DNA of 64,000 nucleotides, from NCBI GenBank assembly GCA_018389105.1, contig JACATO010000045.1:62001-126000 (forward strand). Direction: 5' to 3'. The notes beneath the pieces were generated by a model. The model ran no database searches and had not been told where the DNA came from. It worked only from the letters and a program-made list of their open reading frames with translations. The position numbers and the translations under genes were made by a program. Of this stretch, positions 13,561 to 26,511 are shown in pieces; positions within the stretch are counted from its first letter, which is position 1; each line of letters opens with the position of its first letter. This DNA comes from Nautilus pompilius. Its lineage: Eukaryota; Mollusca; Cephalopoda; Nautilida; Nautilidae.

Positions 13561-16500
13561 TGCCCAGATAAGCGAGGAAAACAAAGTCAGCAGCTGTGGC
13601 CAGCCAAGTTTATTGATTGGAAAATGCCAGTAAGATATGCTGCAATTACTTCTTGAACTAGAGCTGTATTTCTCCTTTATCTATTTACTTACTGTTATCT
13701 ATCCTTCCTTTCATTAGACCATACTTTCGTTTACATCGTATATAATTTTCACGGCTCTTTACTGATTCGAAGACCAAAGCGTTTATTAAAATTTTATCCT
13801 CATATGCAAATCCTCCGGGGACGAACACGCGGTTGCTTTTCCTTTATTTGTGTCCATCCTCTGTATTCGTTTTCCTTTCTTTAAACGCTCGGGACACTTA
13901 AAAAATAATATCTATTATTTTAGCCCATAAAGCTCTCGAGGCGCCAAAATAGCATTACCATATTTTTCTTAAAGCTTCAGAATAAAATCTTTTTTTTAAA
14001 AAAAAAAAAAAAAATTTACGAGCAACTTTAGAAAAACTGGACAATTTTAAACAGATTTGTAAATAACCATTTAAATGTAATACAACGCCATCAAAATAGC
14101 ACATGGGACGTTTCCGTTGATAACACTATACGTGACGTCAGATCCACCCCAATCACTCACTCGTATTTTTACGGTGTCAAAGTATTTCCCGATAGAGGGC
14201 GTTTTTAAATGTAACAGATCATAATGTTAAGAAATTTTGAAAATTACGGAAATTAAAAGCTTAAAAAAAATAGGTTCCTAATTTTTTTTTTAAATTTCCA
14301 TTTATCTTTTTTTTTAATTACTTTTTAAAGTAAAGGATAGAAGTCTCTCTCTAAAATAAATATTTGCTTGGCACTCACATTTTTTTAATTATGAAAGAGT
14401 CTTTTTATTGACCTTTTTTGTTGTGTATGTATTTGCTTAGGTCCTGTGTTCAGCTAAAGTTCTTTCTTTTTTCTAATTTTCAAATTCTTTGTATTCAATC
14501 CGCCTCTTCTTTTACCGTTTCTCCTATCATCCAGTCCACAGTTACCATCGGCTCGTTCTCTCTCTCTTTTTTTCTTTTCGTGTTCTTCAAACGAGCCTGT
14601 ACTCATTCCAGCATCTAGTCAGGACGCTGCATCAGGCTCGGCGGCTATCGGTTTTAGTAATTAGCCACTGCACCATCCCTTGTTAGAGTCATATTCGATA
14701 AATACCTGGTTAATGGAAGCTAATGCCACCCGGGCCACGTGCGTTGATCAATCACTTTCGCTACGACTACAGTATCTTCCTCTAACCAGAAAATTACCGA
14801 TATTTCTTGCACTTAACATTACGACCCCTCTCCATCCATTTCGAGGAATCCAACGAGTTAATCGCGAATTTTCCTGCCCAGATTCGGTCAAAGTAACGCG
14901 CTATCTATGATTGATGCTATCTCTGATAACCGGTGCGAACTTTTGGTGAGGCAAATAAAATTTCGACCGGCGACGGGTTGCGGACTTGCCACTGCTTGTT
15001 TATGAATATAATCATGATTTAGATTTGAATGTTACATGGTTTTTATATATGTAATAATAATAAAAGTGACCTTTTTGCTTCTGTGTCATCAAAAGTTGGC
15101 GATGCTTAAAATCAACAAATTGTTGTTGTTTATCTTCTTGAATGAAATTTCTGTAAAACTTAAAGATGAGCTGATAAGATCTGCAGGGAAGTCTAAGCAC
15201 TCTCTTCTTTTTTTTACCAACGTCACTCTTAATTTATTGTTTCAAGATAAAAGGTACGATTTAAAACAGCAATTCCTCTTAACGATCAATAATGCTATTC
15301 TGCTCATTGCAAAATCACATTAAGAATCGTTGGAAGAAAAGAAAGTTCTTCATATGAGAAAATAGACATGGCCGACAGATGACAGCGCGTTCCCACAATT
15401 CCGCGCTACCAACGGAAGGGCTCCAGTTAGTAGCCTTTTGAAAAACGCCCAACGCCAAGTACATGGGAGTCCATGACATGGATACTCAACACTACAACTA
15501 CAACGATGCTTGGAATGGCAAAGGCAGAGAAAAGATTAAGATTGCGCTCACATTCACTGCTGGAGTTAGCTCTGGTGGTTTTACGATATTATCTTGCTGC
15601 TAAATAATCGGTCACAACCGTCTGTTTAAGACCTCGCAGTGGCTGTCCCCATAAATCATCCGTACAGAAGGAGCTCGAGCCTCTAAGACGTCTACACAGC
15701 AAAATACTGCCGATGTTCAGCGTATTACCTGCTTTACCACGGTATCCACCATTTTACAGCAACCATAAGTATTCCATAAGGTGCGGAAATGAATAATCCT
15801 CTTGTAAATTCCGATCGTCTTTTAATTTAAACTACTTGTTTAAAAATCTTAACAGACGCGCACTTGTTTTTTTTTTTCTAATTTGGAAATATCAACAGAT
15901 TAAGAACCTTTTGACTATTTATATCTGGTTCTAAGATGTGCGAAACATGGAACCTCCGCCAAGTCTTCGCACAAATTGTTTCCTGTTCGTCAGGTTTACT
16001 TTGGTTGCTTTAAAGACAAAAATTCCTGTTTTTCCTTTGTCATTTGTGGAAATGACTTTTCTGTTCCCAGATCTTTGGATGCGACTTTATACTACCAAAA
16101 GATTACTTATTTCAATAATAAACATGTAGATGGAGTTATCTGATAAGAGCACAGTTGTTCTCTCCATGAATTAGGTTGAAGAGCACCCTGAGAACAGGTA
16201 GCAGGCGTATGAGTCGTCAGGTTCTGCCCACTCACGGGAAGCCGGCCTAGAGTCAAAGACTGGATCCTCGGCGATGGTCTTCTATCGGACGTCTGTCACG
16301 AACGGTCGACCTAATGACAGAGAAATCTCCAGGTCGCCGATGTAAAAGTTTGAGCGCCAAAGGGTTCGTAACTGCACATTTATTCCGTAATGTGATTTTC
16401 TGTGAAGTCCCTCGTCGCTCTCGAGTCTCGTCCAGGTTGCTCCATCTTCCTGCAAAATATGGTGATTTCCATGTTCCACCGCACAAGCGACCTTCATTAG

Positions 16501-17429
16501 TTTTACGACAGGCTTTCTCTCTTTCTCTCTTTCGTCTACCTGCAGGAACCAATTAAAATCCAAGTCAGGTCTGGCCAACTCCGATGGTCTTATTCCTTAT
16601 CCGCTTTCCGCGAGCTTTTATTTCATCGAAAATAGTCCATCACTGGAAGAGTATCACCCGACCAGTATCGTAAGTTCTGTGCTACAGCCGCCGCGAGTGT
16701 TTGGTGTACTTATCTCCCCTTTTATTTACTGTGTGATGTCACATCGTAGCGCGGAAACCAAACTCCCTACCAGAAACGTGGTTCGCTTTGTCGGTCCCCT
16801 TGAAGTTATTCTTAATGTTGAAAAAAAGGGATTTCATGGTCTAAAAGTGACATTATAAATTATTCAAATGCATCTATCTTCCTACGGAAGATATCGATGA
16901 TGGTTTATTGCGGGAACTCACCAATAAGCGATCCTGATATACTTATTTTCCGCCTCGGACAATGTGAAATATTTTAAAGATAAATAAATAATAAATTCTA
17001 ATTAAGTCGAGTGATCGGTCGGTCCTGCAGTTTCACAAATGGCTATAGTGTTTCTTTAATGGCGCTAACTGGTGCAACACGCCCTCATTTCCCATTCTTG
17101 GATGACGTTAGTCAAAAGTGCTACTTAGAATTGTTTGGTTCTATTTAAAGACATTTTTTTTTTTAAATAATCCCCGTCAAATAATAGATCGGTTTGGTGT
17201 TTTACTTTGAAAATATGCATGACTTAAAGGAAGTTCACCGCGGTATTTAAAGCCCTTTTACCTGACTATGAAGTTATTTGTCTTTGTTTGGGTTTTGACT
17301 ATTTTCCCCTCTGTTTGTGTTCCCACCCGAGCAGTACGAAAATTCTAAGGTCCGTTGTCGAAATCTGCCATTTCAGATGCTGAATTATTTATCTAAATAA
17401 AAACATTCTTCGTTTAATTACAAGAAATA

Positions 17430-17446
17430 CATCATCATCATCATCA

Positions 17447-17478
<32 letters not shown>

Positions 17479-17496
17479 CAACAACAACAACAACAA
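17430..17496 (+). repeat. Compound (ATC)n(AAC)n microsatellite
   Basis: A run of ATC/CAT trinucleotides with one interruption passes directly into CAA trinucleotides. Confidence 0.96.
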
Positions 17497-20400
17497 AGCC
17501 GAAGACAGCCGAACGGGATTACCATCGTGTTATTAGTATAGATAGTGGTTTGTTTTTTATCGCTTCTTGACGTACCCATCCTTACCTCACGGTATCAGCG
17601 ATGAGAGCATCGGGAAACAATTCTCCGCCGAAGCACGTAACAGATCCATGACAGCCCGCAGCTGGGCAAAACGCAGTATCTGTAACCCCCCCTCCCTTTC
17701 TCTATCTCCTCCGTCAGCTGCATAGTTCCTTAAGACTACAAAATATTTAGGAAAAAGCAGCTTAGCTGTCTGCTCTGCGCGATGAAACACCAGGTAAATA
17801 GAAAAAAGCCGACATAATTTCAGCCATCTGCCAATACAAACAGGCGCGACTTCTTCTACTGAACACCGCGGTTGCCGGTCTTTCAGCTGTTCGTGTTTAG
17901 TGGTGGGAAAGTGCCAGGAACCAGACTGTTGCTTTATTATTATATGTCGACGAGGCTTTGCAGTTCGTTTGTTCTTCTCTCTCTCTCTCTTCACGCGGGG
18001 TGAATATTCGAGAACATTTTCTGAACAGGCGACACCGCCAGACGGAAGCATGTCTTTTATGCCTAAGTCTCTCAGAGCACCAATTAACCGGTATAAAAAC
18101 GGACAGCAGCTTTGAGGCTGTAGTCGATGGTATTTCCAGGTGAACCGGAAAATTTCCCGGTGATATTTTCAGCAAGCAGTTTTCAAAGTGATACATTTAA
18201 ATGCGTGCTTCGGTGCGCTTGTTTCTGGCGATCTCTTCTTGGGCAGTGACAACTCCGGTAAAAGCCAATGCGGGTTATTTTACTTTAGTCTTGGCACACT
18301 GGGCAATGCGAGTAGACAGGATGTGCCCATGACAGGCGTTGCGACAGTATAACAGTTTTTTTTAAATGCAGTATTAGTTGTTTCCATCTACAGTCTTGTA
18401 CTTCTCACGCACAGACGAGCGAAGTTCGTCATCACCTGACCCTTTTTTTGTCCTTGCAAATCAGCAAAACGCTTTCATTTGCGAGGGGCTGGTGTCTCCC
18501 TTTCCGGAAACGTTAAGGGAATTTCATGAAGATATTTCAGCAAAGCATTACACCTGTCCCGCAAAATAATACGGTCTTTAGAATTTCTTCTGACTGGATC
18601 AAAACTGCCCATTCCAAACCTCTTTGTAGAGTCAAATTGGGCTCTCGTCGGGAAACGGTGTTTCTGAGGCGGTTCGGACGCACTTATTGGTTTAACCCTA
18701 ACCCTTCCCCCGTCACACGGTCGTCGTTCTTTGTCCGCGCTGCTTCGATTTTAGAACAAATCAGATGCCGGCTCTCTTAATTGAAAACACCTTAGAAAGT
18801 CAGGAGGGGTGGTGGGCGCGCGCGGAGTCTTAGGAAAAACGAAAAATCCTGGTGTTTTGTAGAATAGATTAAAAAAAAAATTAAAATATATTTTCATAAG
18901 TATTTTTATTACACTAAAGAAAAAATTTAGTTTTGTGTTGTTGTTGTTTTTTAAAAAAAAGGAACGGGAAACGACCCCTCTCTTCGCCGTCTATTGATTC
19001 TGCCTTCGCCTGCCTCAGCCGATCGTAAATAACCCTGGGACTATGATTCCTGGCAATCACTTCGACATTTTAATAATTCCTACCTCCCTAAGCGAACAAA
19101 GTTGTGTATTAATTTATCTTTTACATTAATTTTCACCATCGCTTCTCTCTGTCATCGTTAATTATTTATTTACCATTTTTTTACTGGCATCTTTTCCACC
19201 ATCGAGTAGGGCTGACAATTTACAGTTAAAGCCCGAATAATGTTTAATTGGACAATGCTGCGGTCCACGTGCTCGAAACCCTTAATTATTTCGAAAATAT
19301 CTTTTTGATCTCTCCCCCCGCCATCCGAACACGGCAGTGAAAGCTTGTATTTTTTAATAGTTTTGAATACTTAGTAGTTATGGAAACATCTCGATTTTCT
19401 TCCCAAACTGGCCGCTAGTGGGACTTTCCCTGCAGGGGCTGACGCCTTCTCTCCCAGGCCGGGCTGAATCGCCGCGGAACTGTTGACCTGTATTCCTTTC
19501 TGATTTCGCATTAGAAATGGGGCTTCCGTCCCACAATGGAGGTCTGCTGACTGAAAACGACCATAATATATCACTGTGTACACAAATATGGGTGCTACAC
19601 GCTTTAATACAGAAAAGCTATATATTGTGCATAAATCAGCAGAAATCAGTAGTTAACCATTCACATTGTAATAAATAATAATAATAATGACAAATTAATT
19701 TTTAAAAATGCAACATGCATTTTTCTCATTTCTGATTACGATCAAGCATAAAAGAATAATAACACCATTTAGTGTGCATCATATGGAAACAGCTTTAATT
19801 GATTCCCCATAGTTTTCTAATAGAAAAACAATAACGACGGGAGACAACTCGTGCGGTTTCTAGCGACTTCATGTCGATTTAGTTGATTTCTATTTACCGC
19901 AATGAATGCCTGAGTTACTAAGGAAAAAAAAAGCTTAATTATTTAAAATTTAAACTATACTGTTCTTAAAAATATATATATACAACAAAAATGTTATTTT
20001 AATATGGAAAGATTAATTCCCACTTTAAAACGGTAAAATAAGACATTTCTTATGGAAGGCTTCCTGATCGATTTCATGAATATTCAAGATGCAACCAGCA
20101 CAGTACAAAACTGTATGAAGTGGCGCCACCTGGAATATTCGCACTCCTTACTCCTCTAATGAGAGCAGACGGCTGAAGCTACCAACCTGGGTGACAAACA
20201 ACTTACAAATGAAGAAAATCAACAACAACAAAAATAAATAAAAAGAAGAAATAGAACAGAGAAAAAGTTTACAGGTCTTCCACACGATAAACCGGGTGAA
20301 ATATGTCCACAATCTGCTTTTCCGGATGAGCGATCGTAAATTATGTGATAAATTAACACGGCCTATTTCTCGAGAAAGGTAATGGAAGAAATTCCTACGG

Positions 20401-20658
20401 ACAATTAGTTAACTGCTCTTAACAAGAAATCCGATAACGGCCAAAACGGAAAGCAAATGACTTGTTTTGTTTTTCTACGTAGAAATCCTGCTGGCAGCGA
20501 GTGCTTGGCCTCACGTGGACGACTTTGTTGTCGTGTGTAAGCTTGGGAATATAGAAGGAGCACTGGGCGGAGGAAAGGGGGGGAATCGGTAGTCTTTAAC
20601 TTCATGAGGGTGGAAACACCATTGATATCTTGACATTTTTCTCAGCTTATTGTTGTCC

Positions 20659-20817
20659 CATCTCTCTCTCTCTCTCAGTTCTCTCTCCATCTCTCTGTAA
20701 TGACGCCATCTCTCTCTCTCTCAGTCTCTCTCCATCTCTCTCTACTGGCGTCGTCTCTCTGTAATGATGTCATCTCTCTCGTCTCTCTCTCTCTCTCCCA
20801 TCTCTCTCTTGACGTCA

Positions 20818-20883
<66 letters not shown>
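20659..20883 (+). repeat. (CT)n array with diverged CRE-type units, locus 1
   Basis: Short (CT)n runs alternate with units such as GTAATGACGCCATC, GTAATGATGTCATC and TTGACGTCATC. One perfect TGACGTCA lies at 20810-20817. The 3' part (about 20826-20882) is an uninterrupted (CT) run. Same family as 27.2, 28.9 and 57.0 kb. The open frame through it encodes only Ser/Leu repeats and is not a gene. Confidence 0.92.
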
Positions 20884-20884
<1 letters not shown>

Positions 20885-23084
20885 GTAACAAAGAGCTACT
20901 CACGCATTCACATTACCTAACCAACTTGCTTAAATAAATGAGGTAGCGTAACGGTATTTCTCGTTTCTTTGCTTTAAACGTTTGGTACTTTTCAGACATC
21001 TTTGAGCAACGGAAGAGCTCTCCTATCAAGGAAAGCACCACAATTTCTTTGTGCGTCAAAGTTTTGCAGTATAGCGGAATGTATAAAAATCGATGTCGGT
21101 ACCTTGAAATACTTCCACTTCAAAACAAACGGCGGTCTTCGAATTATCGATGTGGGAATAATCAATGGTTTGTTTTAATACACTTTCCTTGAATGGCGTT
21201 CGTAATTCCAATGCTGAACGCGAATCATATACAGTCGTGAGATATATTAAAACCATGTGGACTTTACCGATCCTTAACTCTGATAAAGACGAGACCGACA
21301 GAAATGACATGGGAAGTTGAATCTTCTCAAAGATTAACTGCAATTTCCTGAAAGCAGCCAATCCCTCCTTTCTTTTTCAAATTAAAGTATCAAATGGAGT
21401 GATTAACCCATTTCTAGTAGCTTCTTTTTTCCCTTTTTTATACCTTAGTCGATTAGGAAACTAAATACATCACGTCAGGTGGACTGCACCTCGATTTTGA
21501 TAAGACAGTGTTTCTCCTGGCTTTCTTTCAGAAGCGGAAAGTTCGTCAGCTGCTGAACATGAAGATTACATTGGCTTGAGAGGAGGCAAAGCCGAAAAGG
21601 CAGCTCCGCGTTTTAATTTCTTTTAAACTCTACTTCCGGGTTGTGAAACCTTACGAGGCCTTTAATAGCAGGTAACTAACGTAAATGGCGCATGTTTAAG
21701 ACTGCCAGGCTAAAAACATTGCTCAATGATTTTTTTTAAAAAAAAAGTCTTTTTAAATCAAGAAGCACTCAACCGAATACGTCAATGACAATATATATAT
21801 ATCCCTAACATTTTTTTTTACTACAGCTGTATAGAACAGAAAAGTAAATAATGTTTATTCACAGACGTTAGATGGGTTAGGATCAGTTAGTACTTTAACG
21901 ATTTCATTGGATGTTGTGGCTTTCATCACCCAAGATGAAAACTAAGCACTGTGATGCTTCTCACTGCATCTTTTCTGTATCAAAAAGCTGTGACTTGTCT
22001 AATTGTTTCAGCGGATACGTGAAAAGTCTTCTTTAATTTCGCACAGATATGAAAATAAGAAGAAAAAACATTTTTATTTTATAAGAACCTTGTATTTCAT
22101 ATTCCAAGTATTAAAGAAAGGAATCGAATCATGGGCTTTGAGTGCAAGTTATATTTTTTCTGTTTTTTTTTTTCAAGTGGATCTCAAAAATAATGTTAAC
22201 GTTAAATCGTAAGAAATCAGGGGACAATGGCGTAATTATACACTTTTTTAACAATTAAGAATAATTAATCTTTCTTCGTGCAATCTAAATATAAACTAAA
22301 GGCACTGACTGCCCTTTAGGGCACTTGTTTAACGTACACGGTAATCTGATACAGTTATATATATGTGTGTGTGTGTCTATGAAGAGCAAGGTTGCTAGGT
22401 GAGCGCCACACCTTACAGTAGGATGGATAGAAAGTCAGAGAAGCAGGCAGCCTTTGAAAGGCACAGCCTCCCTTTCTCCAGTGTTCCCGCCTGGATATAA
22501 TTTCTTCCATCACTGGTTTTCTAGAACACGCAGAAAGAAGCCAATGCTTAATCGAGTTTCTTGTCTTACCTTTGACCCCCCTGCTGGTCCCCGGAGAGCC
22601 GAGGATATTAGAGAATCTGTGCGTTCCTATGAAAGAAAAAAGATCTCCAACGATGCCGCCGCGAAGCCAATACGTACCTCTCTGCGCTTTCTTCATCAGC
22701 GGGCAAGGCGTGCAGTAATTATTTATCGTTCCGGCGCGTCCTTTTGGAAGGGGCCTTGCTTGTTCAGTGAGACACCTAAAAGGGGATCGGCCGAGCCGCA
22801 CAGCGCTGACTTTACCCAGTCGGGGCAGACAAAGAGCTGCTGATGTCGTAGTTTAAACGGTCCCTTTCCTCGCTGCCCATCGTCGCGGCTGACGGGCTGC
22901 TTCCGCTTCAGACCGGGAAACATTATTTTTATGTATCAGTGCATTTCTTGTAGAGAACCCTCTCCTGTTTATTCGAGTCGAGTGCGTGAATGCGACGTAA
23001 ACCTATAAATTTCGTTGTTACTCTCGTTTTCTAAAGGGTGTGTGTGTGTGTGTGGGGAGGGGTTATGATGGGCTGACATCTCAG

Positions 23085-23790
23085 ATCATGGTAGCGCCCC
23101 TCCCCTTAGGATATCAAAGCAGATGATATCCATCGGCTAGATATCGTGTAGTAAATGCTCGTAATCGTGGTTTTATCAACAAAACGAAGCCAGGCTGTAT
23201 AATCTGTGGTGACATTTACGACCAGTTCTAGGCCGTCGGTATGAAAGACAAACACGCACAGGTATCGAACGTCGAGTCGGTGCGTGTTCCAGAGCTTCTG
23301 TCTTTTTATGTCACTAGAGCCACTCTTCGCTGGCTTTTATCGCTACAAGCGGCGATTGGAAACATTATTCAGGACGTAATAGCAAACACTAGCAGCCGAG
23401 AGAGGTTTAAATACCTCGATATAAACCGCATGCTCGAGAAATGCTATTGAAGTGCACGTAGTCCCGGGATCGTTAATGATCATCTCTCAAAGCGAGCCAC
23501 CCCGAAGAAACATTGGGGGGCGCTGTTTTCACGAAAACGAGGCGGCGATATCTGGGGATGAAGTCTGCGCCCCCTAGATGTTCATCTCGGACATTTTCCG
23601 AGGTGTGGTTACCGCCTTAACAAACCGACCGTCGAAGAAGGCGTCCGGTGTTTCCAGATCTGGTCGGCGGCTGGGGGGGGGGGGGGGGGGGGTTAATGGA
23701 AATAAAGTTTGAAGTCCGAGCGGGGTGGGGCCAGTATCTTAATGCCATTCAAGAGGTAAATGTGGGATTTACCACCAGAGGGAGCTCGCA
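23085..23790. promoter_or_regulatory. Cluster of CTCF-like cores, possible insulator
   Basis: TTGGGGGGCGCTG at 23513-23525 (+), TGCGCCCCCTAGATG at 23566-23580 (reverse of CATCTAGGGGGCGCA), CCACCAGAGGGAGCTC at 23772-23787 (+), and AGCGCCCCTCCCC near 23092. These resemble the conserved animal CTCF core (CC..NAGGGGGCGC). The poly(G)20 lies between them. Sites were judged by eye, without a weight matrix. Confidence 0.35.
23673..23692 (+). repeat. Poly(G) tract of 20
   Basis: Twenty consecutive G residues between GGCGGCT and TTAATGG. Long G homopolymers are rare and can form G-quadruplexes; they are also prone to length error in assemblies. Confidence 0.9.
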
Positions 23791-24426
23791 GTACCTGACG
23801 TAATCGCTGGCGCATGCGGACTAAGCTCGAAATGTTCTGGTGCGTACTTTTACGACTCCGGTTGCTGTCATATTTAGCATTTTAATTCTTGTTACAAATT
23901 TAAAATTATTTCTGTGACATTAATTTGATTAAAGAGCAGTAGGGCGCAGCCACTTCATTAATTTTTTTTAAAAAATATGAAACCCCCACCAAAACTTTAA
24001 TTATGCAAGATTGATAAATGTTATTCAGTTTATAAAAATTGCAATAAGATGTCAGCTTTCGCTGATATTAATCGCCAGCCGGGTTCTGCTCGACATCAAG
24101 TTAAACGAAGCAATAAGTTCACTGCTTTGCTGCCCCGAACAAATCTGAATAGTTAATTAATTATTACAGTTTTAAACTACTTTTCATTTAATGTAAATCA
24201 TATGTGTAACTTCGGGCTCTTTCTCGTTGATTGCCGTTCTATGTTTCTCCACAGAAGGTAAAGTTTGGAAAGAATACTTTTTTCTAATTTTGAACTGGTG
24301 TCGCCATGATTTCACTTTTGTGAGATATTTACCTAAAAGACGTTTCCAACATCTAATTTTTTTAGAAATATCTAACTGATGCTGTTTGGTAGACTTTGTA
24401 ACTGATCAAAGAAACCAAATAAGACG

Positions 24427-25050
24427 TTGGTAATCCTTCGCCCTGACAAAGATGCAAGAGTTGTTTTCCTTGATAAGGTAGACTGCAGTGGTAAAGTCAG
24501 AGATGTTGTAGCTATTTCAGGTCAATTCCCTATATTAATTAAACCCCTTATGTTTATAATCAACACCTTAATTATTTCTTACGTAGATTTTCATTAACAT
24601 TTTAAGAAATACTCGTTCTAAACGATGATTACAACTACTTACAGCCCTTTTGGTTGCAGGGTGCTAGTCCATACGGATTAGCTAAAAAGAAGGCTTTGCC
24701 AGCTATCGGTACTCACAATTAAAGTCTTGCTTCTTCTTCTGGTTAGAATACTGAGACCTGTCTGTGTTGATAATTTCGCAATTAAAGATTCGATTTACTA
24801 CTCGTCTTAATAACATTATGTATCTTTACTTTCTCGTTTCCAAATGATGTACAATTTAGAATAAACCGCTGATGCTTGTCTTAACGACTCACATCATGAT
24901 TTAATTTCTGTCCCTGGGTGGTAGGTCATTTATTTATTATAATTGTTAATCTTTAATACTGATCACACTTGCTTCGTATGTAATGTTGCACTGTGTTCTC
25001 CGACTGACGATATGGCCATGGGATCTTCTCTTGGCCAGGTTTCGATGAAC
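24427..25050 (+). pseudogene. Penelope-like element reverse transcriptase remnant, copy A
   Basis: Several short reading segments, in changing frames but in the right order, resemble the RT region of Penelope-like retroelements. 24427 onward reads LVILRPDKDARVVFLDK, close to the family's ILRPDKG..VV..D block. 24660-24719 reads SPYGLAKKK then LPAIGTHN, like the YGLPK and SAIGTYN blocks. 24751-24807 reads LRPVCVDNFAIKDS, like the N.(F/Y)TVKDSF block. About 25003-25047 reads TDDMAMGSSLGQ, close to the IDGVAMGSPLGP block. The FD..SLFTN block and the YVDD catalytic block are not recognisable. Stops and frameshifts separate the segments, so this is an old, dead copy. No GIY-YIG endonuclease part was recognised downstream. 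The order and spacing of the blocks match copy B. The family call is inference from motif memory, without a profile search. Confidence 0.7.
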
Positions 25051-25912
25051 ATTACTGTGATTAATGGAAGATCAATTTTAAAGTATGCTTTGTCAATTAC
25101 GCTTTTCTTCTTTCTATATTTAAGTCTTAATGAACGCCATGAATAATAAATAGCAGTGGCTCGAATAAGACCAGCATCTTAACCCTTAGTTTGCTCGGAT
25201 AATGGGTAGGCACCTTCTGTACTCGAACTATCATAACATTATCTAATGTCTCACGTAGATCATCATTTACCAGTCTTAACAAAAAACGGATTTTTCGTTT
25301 TTCGTACAAATTTAATCTCTTTATCTCGTTCTCTGGGTGGGAAAAAAATTCGATCTTTATTTCCGTGATGAATTTTCCTTCTTTACAATCGTTAAGAATC
25401 GATGGTTCCCATAATTTTATTGTTCAATCCAACTTACAGAAATACTTAACTAGACTTGTCTCTTTGTTTTAGCCATATTTTGAAATTAGAATAGCTTTTT
25501 TTTTTTTCGATTTTTAATAGGACAGGAGCACTTTCCTATTTCAGGACTGTAGTTACTCGGCAGACATCGGAGTAAGTATCGGTCACGTGAGACTACTTAC
25601 GTGGAGGGGGAATACCGTTAAGAGCATCCAGTGGCACATTTGTCTGGAAGAGAACTGGACAAGAACTCCTGAAACGTTTTCTTAAATAAGGCTGGTTGTA
25701 TAAATAGAATTGAAGATATAATCTCTGCCATTTAAAGATTTAGTGCGTTAATAAAAAATCATAACCTTCGCGTTAAGCACCTGGAACTATATTTACAAAG
25801 ATAATTAATTAAAATATCAATGCTATTTCTGAATTTGATAAATTTACGACCAATTGAGTCGTAGCAAAGAGAATGTTCTTCATGGACCTCCAATGATACA
25901 AAGATGTCTTTA

Positions 25913-26511
25913 AGTCCACTAGCCATAGGTACACTAAATAATAACCTTAACTTTATCTTGTTAAATCAGCTGATATATCAACCAATAACTTTACCGTTTA
26001 AAGAATCTTTAATTTTTTTTTAAGGTATTAATTTAAATAACCGAATAAAGTACAGTTTTGATGCTACTTCATTATTTACAAATCTTCCTTTTGATTATAC
26101 CTTTGATGTTCATATGAACAAGGTATATAATAGTGTCATAGCTGCTTCTGATATTCCTGAATCAATGGTGCGTAATTGTTTGTTTTGACTACTTCAGACA
26201 TTTGCTTCATATTTAACGATAAATTGCGCATTCAAATTGACTCTGTTGCCATGGGATCTCCTTTCCCACTGCTTCCTTCTTAACCAATATTTCCATGTTT
26301 TCTATTGGAGTACTTCCCACAATCTACTAGTCAATATCCTCACTTCTGCTGTACTCACGTCCACGATACTTTTTCTCTTAATGGCATTAGCACTATTTTT
26401 TTACAGTGGATAAATAACTCGCCATGTCAGCATATAATTTACCAAGGAGATGGAAAATATTTTTCCTTAAAACTCTCTATTAATCTTCTAGATGCATCTG
26501 TTGTGCCATAA
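25913..26511 (+). pseudogene. Penelope-like element reverse transcriptase remnant, copy B
   Basis: Blocks in order: 25913-26020 reads SPLAIGTLNNNLNF and later LPFKESLIF (family: SAIGTYN..LAKF and TVKDSF). 26048-26185 reads YSFDATSLFTNLPFD, the RT motif A region with its catalytic Asp. 26203-26280 reads FNDKLRIQIDSVAMGSP, the AMGSP block. 26305-26511 reads HVHDTFSL then YQGDGKYFSLKLS, corresponding to YVDDTF and the DG.L.FLDL block. The second catalytic motif has His in place of the first Asp, and there are stops at 26021, 26186 and 26281 plus frame changes, so the copy cannot make an active RT. Known: Penelope-like elements encode an RT related to telomerase and often a GIY-YIG endonuclease; no endonuclease was recognised in the next kilobase. 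Copies A and B are in the same orientation, about 0.86 kb apart. Confidence 0.82.

Larger units (their letters stand above)
7081..20658. other. Non-coding unique sequence
   Basis: No gene recognised. Notable items: the RFX-like palindrome (10.68 kb), the GC-rich blocks at 9.23-9.64, 12.78-13.56 and 16.2-16.8 kb, TGACGTCA at 14133-14140, a T8A17 palindromic run at 13990-14014, a telomere-like TAACCCTAACCCT at about 18696, and GTGGCGCCACCTGG near 20119. Frames of 98-154 codons (8678, 16253, 17587 on the minus strand) look like chance. Confidence 0.6.
20884..24426. other. Non-coding sequence upstream of the Penelope remnants
   Basis: No gene recognised. Holds a T8A9 run at 21730-21746, a GC-rich block at 22.38-22.93 kb with 129- and 148-codon frames on opposite strands that are mutual shadows, a short (GT)n at about 23039, and the CTCF-like cluster described separately. 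Confidence 0.6.

Noticed and set aside
17587-18051. 154-codon minus-strand frame
   Set aside because: Length is within chance expectation for 64 kb; contains an RERE-type simple repeat and no known domain.
18085-18115. TATAAAAACGG as a core promoter
   Set aside because: TATA-like words are frequent in this AT-rich DNA and no paired initiator or upstream sites were convincing.
22355-22843. 148-codon minus and 129-codon plus frames on the same DNA
   Set aside because: Each is the shadow of the other in a GC-rich block; neither has recognisable motifs or a coherent C terminus.
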